From the NCBI GenBank assembly GCA_019694575.1, contig JAIBBR010000032.1:1-42152 (forward strand): a stretch of DNA of 42,152 nucleotides, written 5' to 3'. This document shows positions 41,775 through 42,152 of the stretch, one piece after another (the stretch's first letter is position 1; every line of letters starts with the position of its first letter). The DNA comes from Myxococcaceae bacterium (GTDB lineage: Bacteria > Myxococcota > Myxococcia > Myxococcales > Myxococcaceae). Both the position numbers and the translations under genes were made by a program. The notes under the pieces were generated by a model. That model had not been told where the DNA came from. It saw only the letters and a list, made by a program, of their open reading frames with translations, and did not search any database.

Positions 41775-42152
41775 CCTCTTCGGGCGGTGGTGATCTGCAT
41801 CGATAAACGCTGCACCGCGAGCTCCGCTGCCCGGCGCTCGCGTTCGGCCTTCTCGAGCTCTTGGTCTTTCGCTGCCAGCTGCCGTCGCATGTCGTCGAGT
41901 TCGCGATCGCGCGCTTGCAGCTGCTGCTGCAATTCGCCCATTTGCATCAGCAAGCCTTGCACCTGAACGATGAGTCGCGGCGAGTCGGGCTGACGGTTTG
42001 CTCCCGGCGCCGAAGGCACTGGCATCACCACCGCCGGCTGCCGGCTCGAAATGCGCACCCCGTCATTCATCGTCGCAGGCAGGGTGCTGTCGTCAGGTTT
42101 TTGCGCTGAGGGGCGTGGCAGCGGCGTTTCGATGGGCGCGGCGGGCGCCGAA
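41771..42152 (-). CDS. Coiled-coil protein, 5' end outside the window
   Basis: The 3' 126 codons of a minus-strand gene that stays open to the window edge, so its start lies beyond it; the internal ATG at 42070 is not needed. The visible part is a Pro/Ser-rich linker (APIETPLPRPSAQKPDDS), then a heptad-patterned coiled coil (LIVQVQGLLMQMGELQQQLQ ... DRELDDMRRQLAAKDQELEK) up to ITTARRG. Its stop overlaps the sulfatase start (ATGA). The role is unknown; a multimeric partner of the sulfatase is possible. Confidence 0.75.
   Translation of the reverse strand, partial: SAPAAPIETPLPRPSAQKPDDSTLPATMNDGVRISSRQPAVVMPVPSAPGANRQPDSPRLIVQVQGLLMQMGELQQQLQARDRELDDMRRQLAAKDQELEKAERERRAAELAVQRLSMQITTARRG

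Overview
The window reads as chromosomal DNA from a myxobacterium-like member of the Myxococcota. The signs are: GC-rich coding sequence with G/C-ending codons; many lipoproteins and secreted proteins; two proteins ending in MYXO-CTERM-like tails (a CGC motif, a hydrophobic helix, then an Arg-rich end) preceded by Asp-Ala-Gly repeats; a DUF1592/DUF1552 pair; a receiver domain fused to a Hanks-type kinase; and a secreted Gly-rich protein resembling the family annotated AgmC. The species cannot be named from the sequence alone. No rRNA, tRNA, CRISPR array, intact mobile element or replication origin was found.

Layout. 0.1-5.5 kb (minus strand): an RHS/YD-repeat secreted protein coupled to a small Cys-rich lipoprotein, then a divergent UDP-sugar pyrophosphorylase-like protein. 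5.6-7.2 kb (plus): ammonium transporter and PII protein, facing a TIP30-like Rossmann protein and a CPBP membrane protease. 8.9-13.5 kb (minus): a three-gene set of DUF1592-family lipoprotein, DUF1552 protein and a MYXO-CTERM alpha/beta hydrolase. 13.8-19 kb: short transcription units, namely a coiled-coil protein, a beta-propeller lipoprotein, a cupin, a small exported protein, a lipoprotein plus diheme cytochrome c pair, and pterin carbinolamine dehydratase. 19-24.2 kb (minus): a beta-barrel protein, a large regulatory-domain lipoprotein and an unknown 432-residue protein. 24.3-26.1 kb (plus): a beta-CASP RNase-like hydrolase and a small membrane protein. 26.4-32.4 kb (plus): a tightly overlapping trio of OmpA/TSP3 protein, Gly-rich MYXO-CTERM protein and REC-kinase fusion. 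32.4-36.7 kb: a divergent lipoprotein pair around an inverted repeat, a stand-alone MshEN protein and TruD. 36.7-39.2 kb: ECF sigma factor, putative anti-sigma factor and an STN/coiled-coil/bactofilin-like membrane protein, each joined by an ATGA overlap. 39.2-42.15 kb (minus): a truncated coiled-coil protein, a membrane sulfatase and a hotdog thioesterase, also joined by ATGA overlaps.

The strongest themes are envelope building and sensing. The three candidates for less-described systems are the ECF sigma operon ending in a probably periplasmic bactofilin-like protein, the OmpA/Gly-rich/REC-kinase operon, and the DUF1592-DUF1552-hydrolase set. Several divergent homologues lack canonical residues: a PII protein without its uridylylation tyrosine, a GNHE-altered metallophosphoesterase, and a UDPGP-like protein with an altered nucleotide loop. 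Function calls rest on motif recognition by eye. No database search or structure prediction was run.
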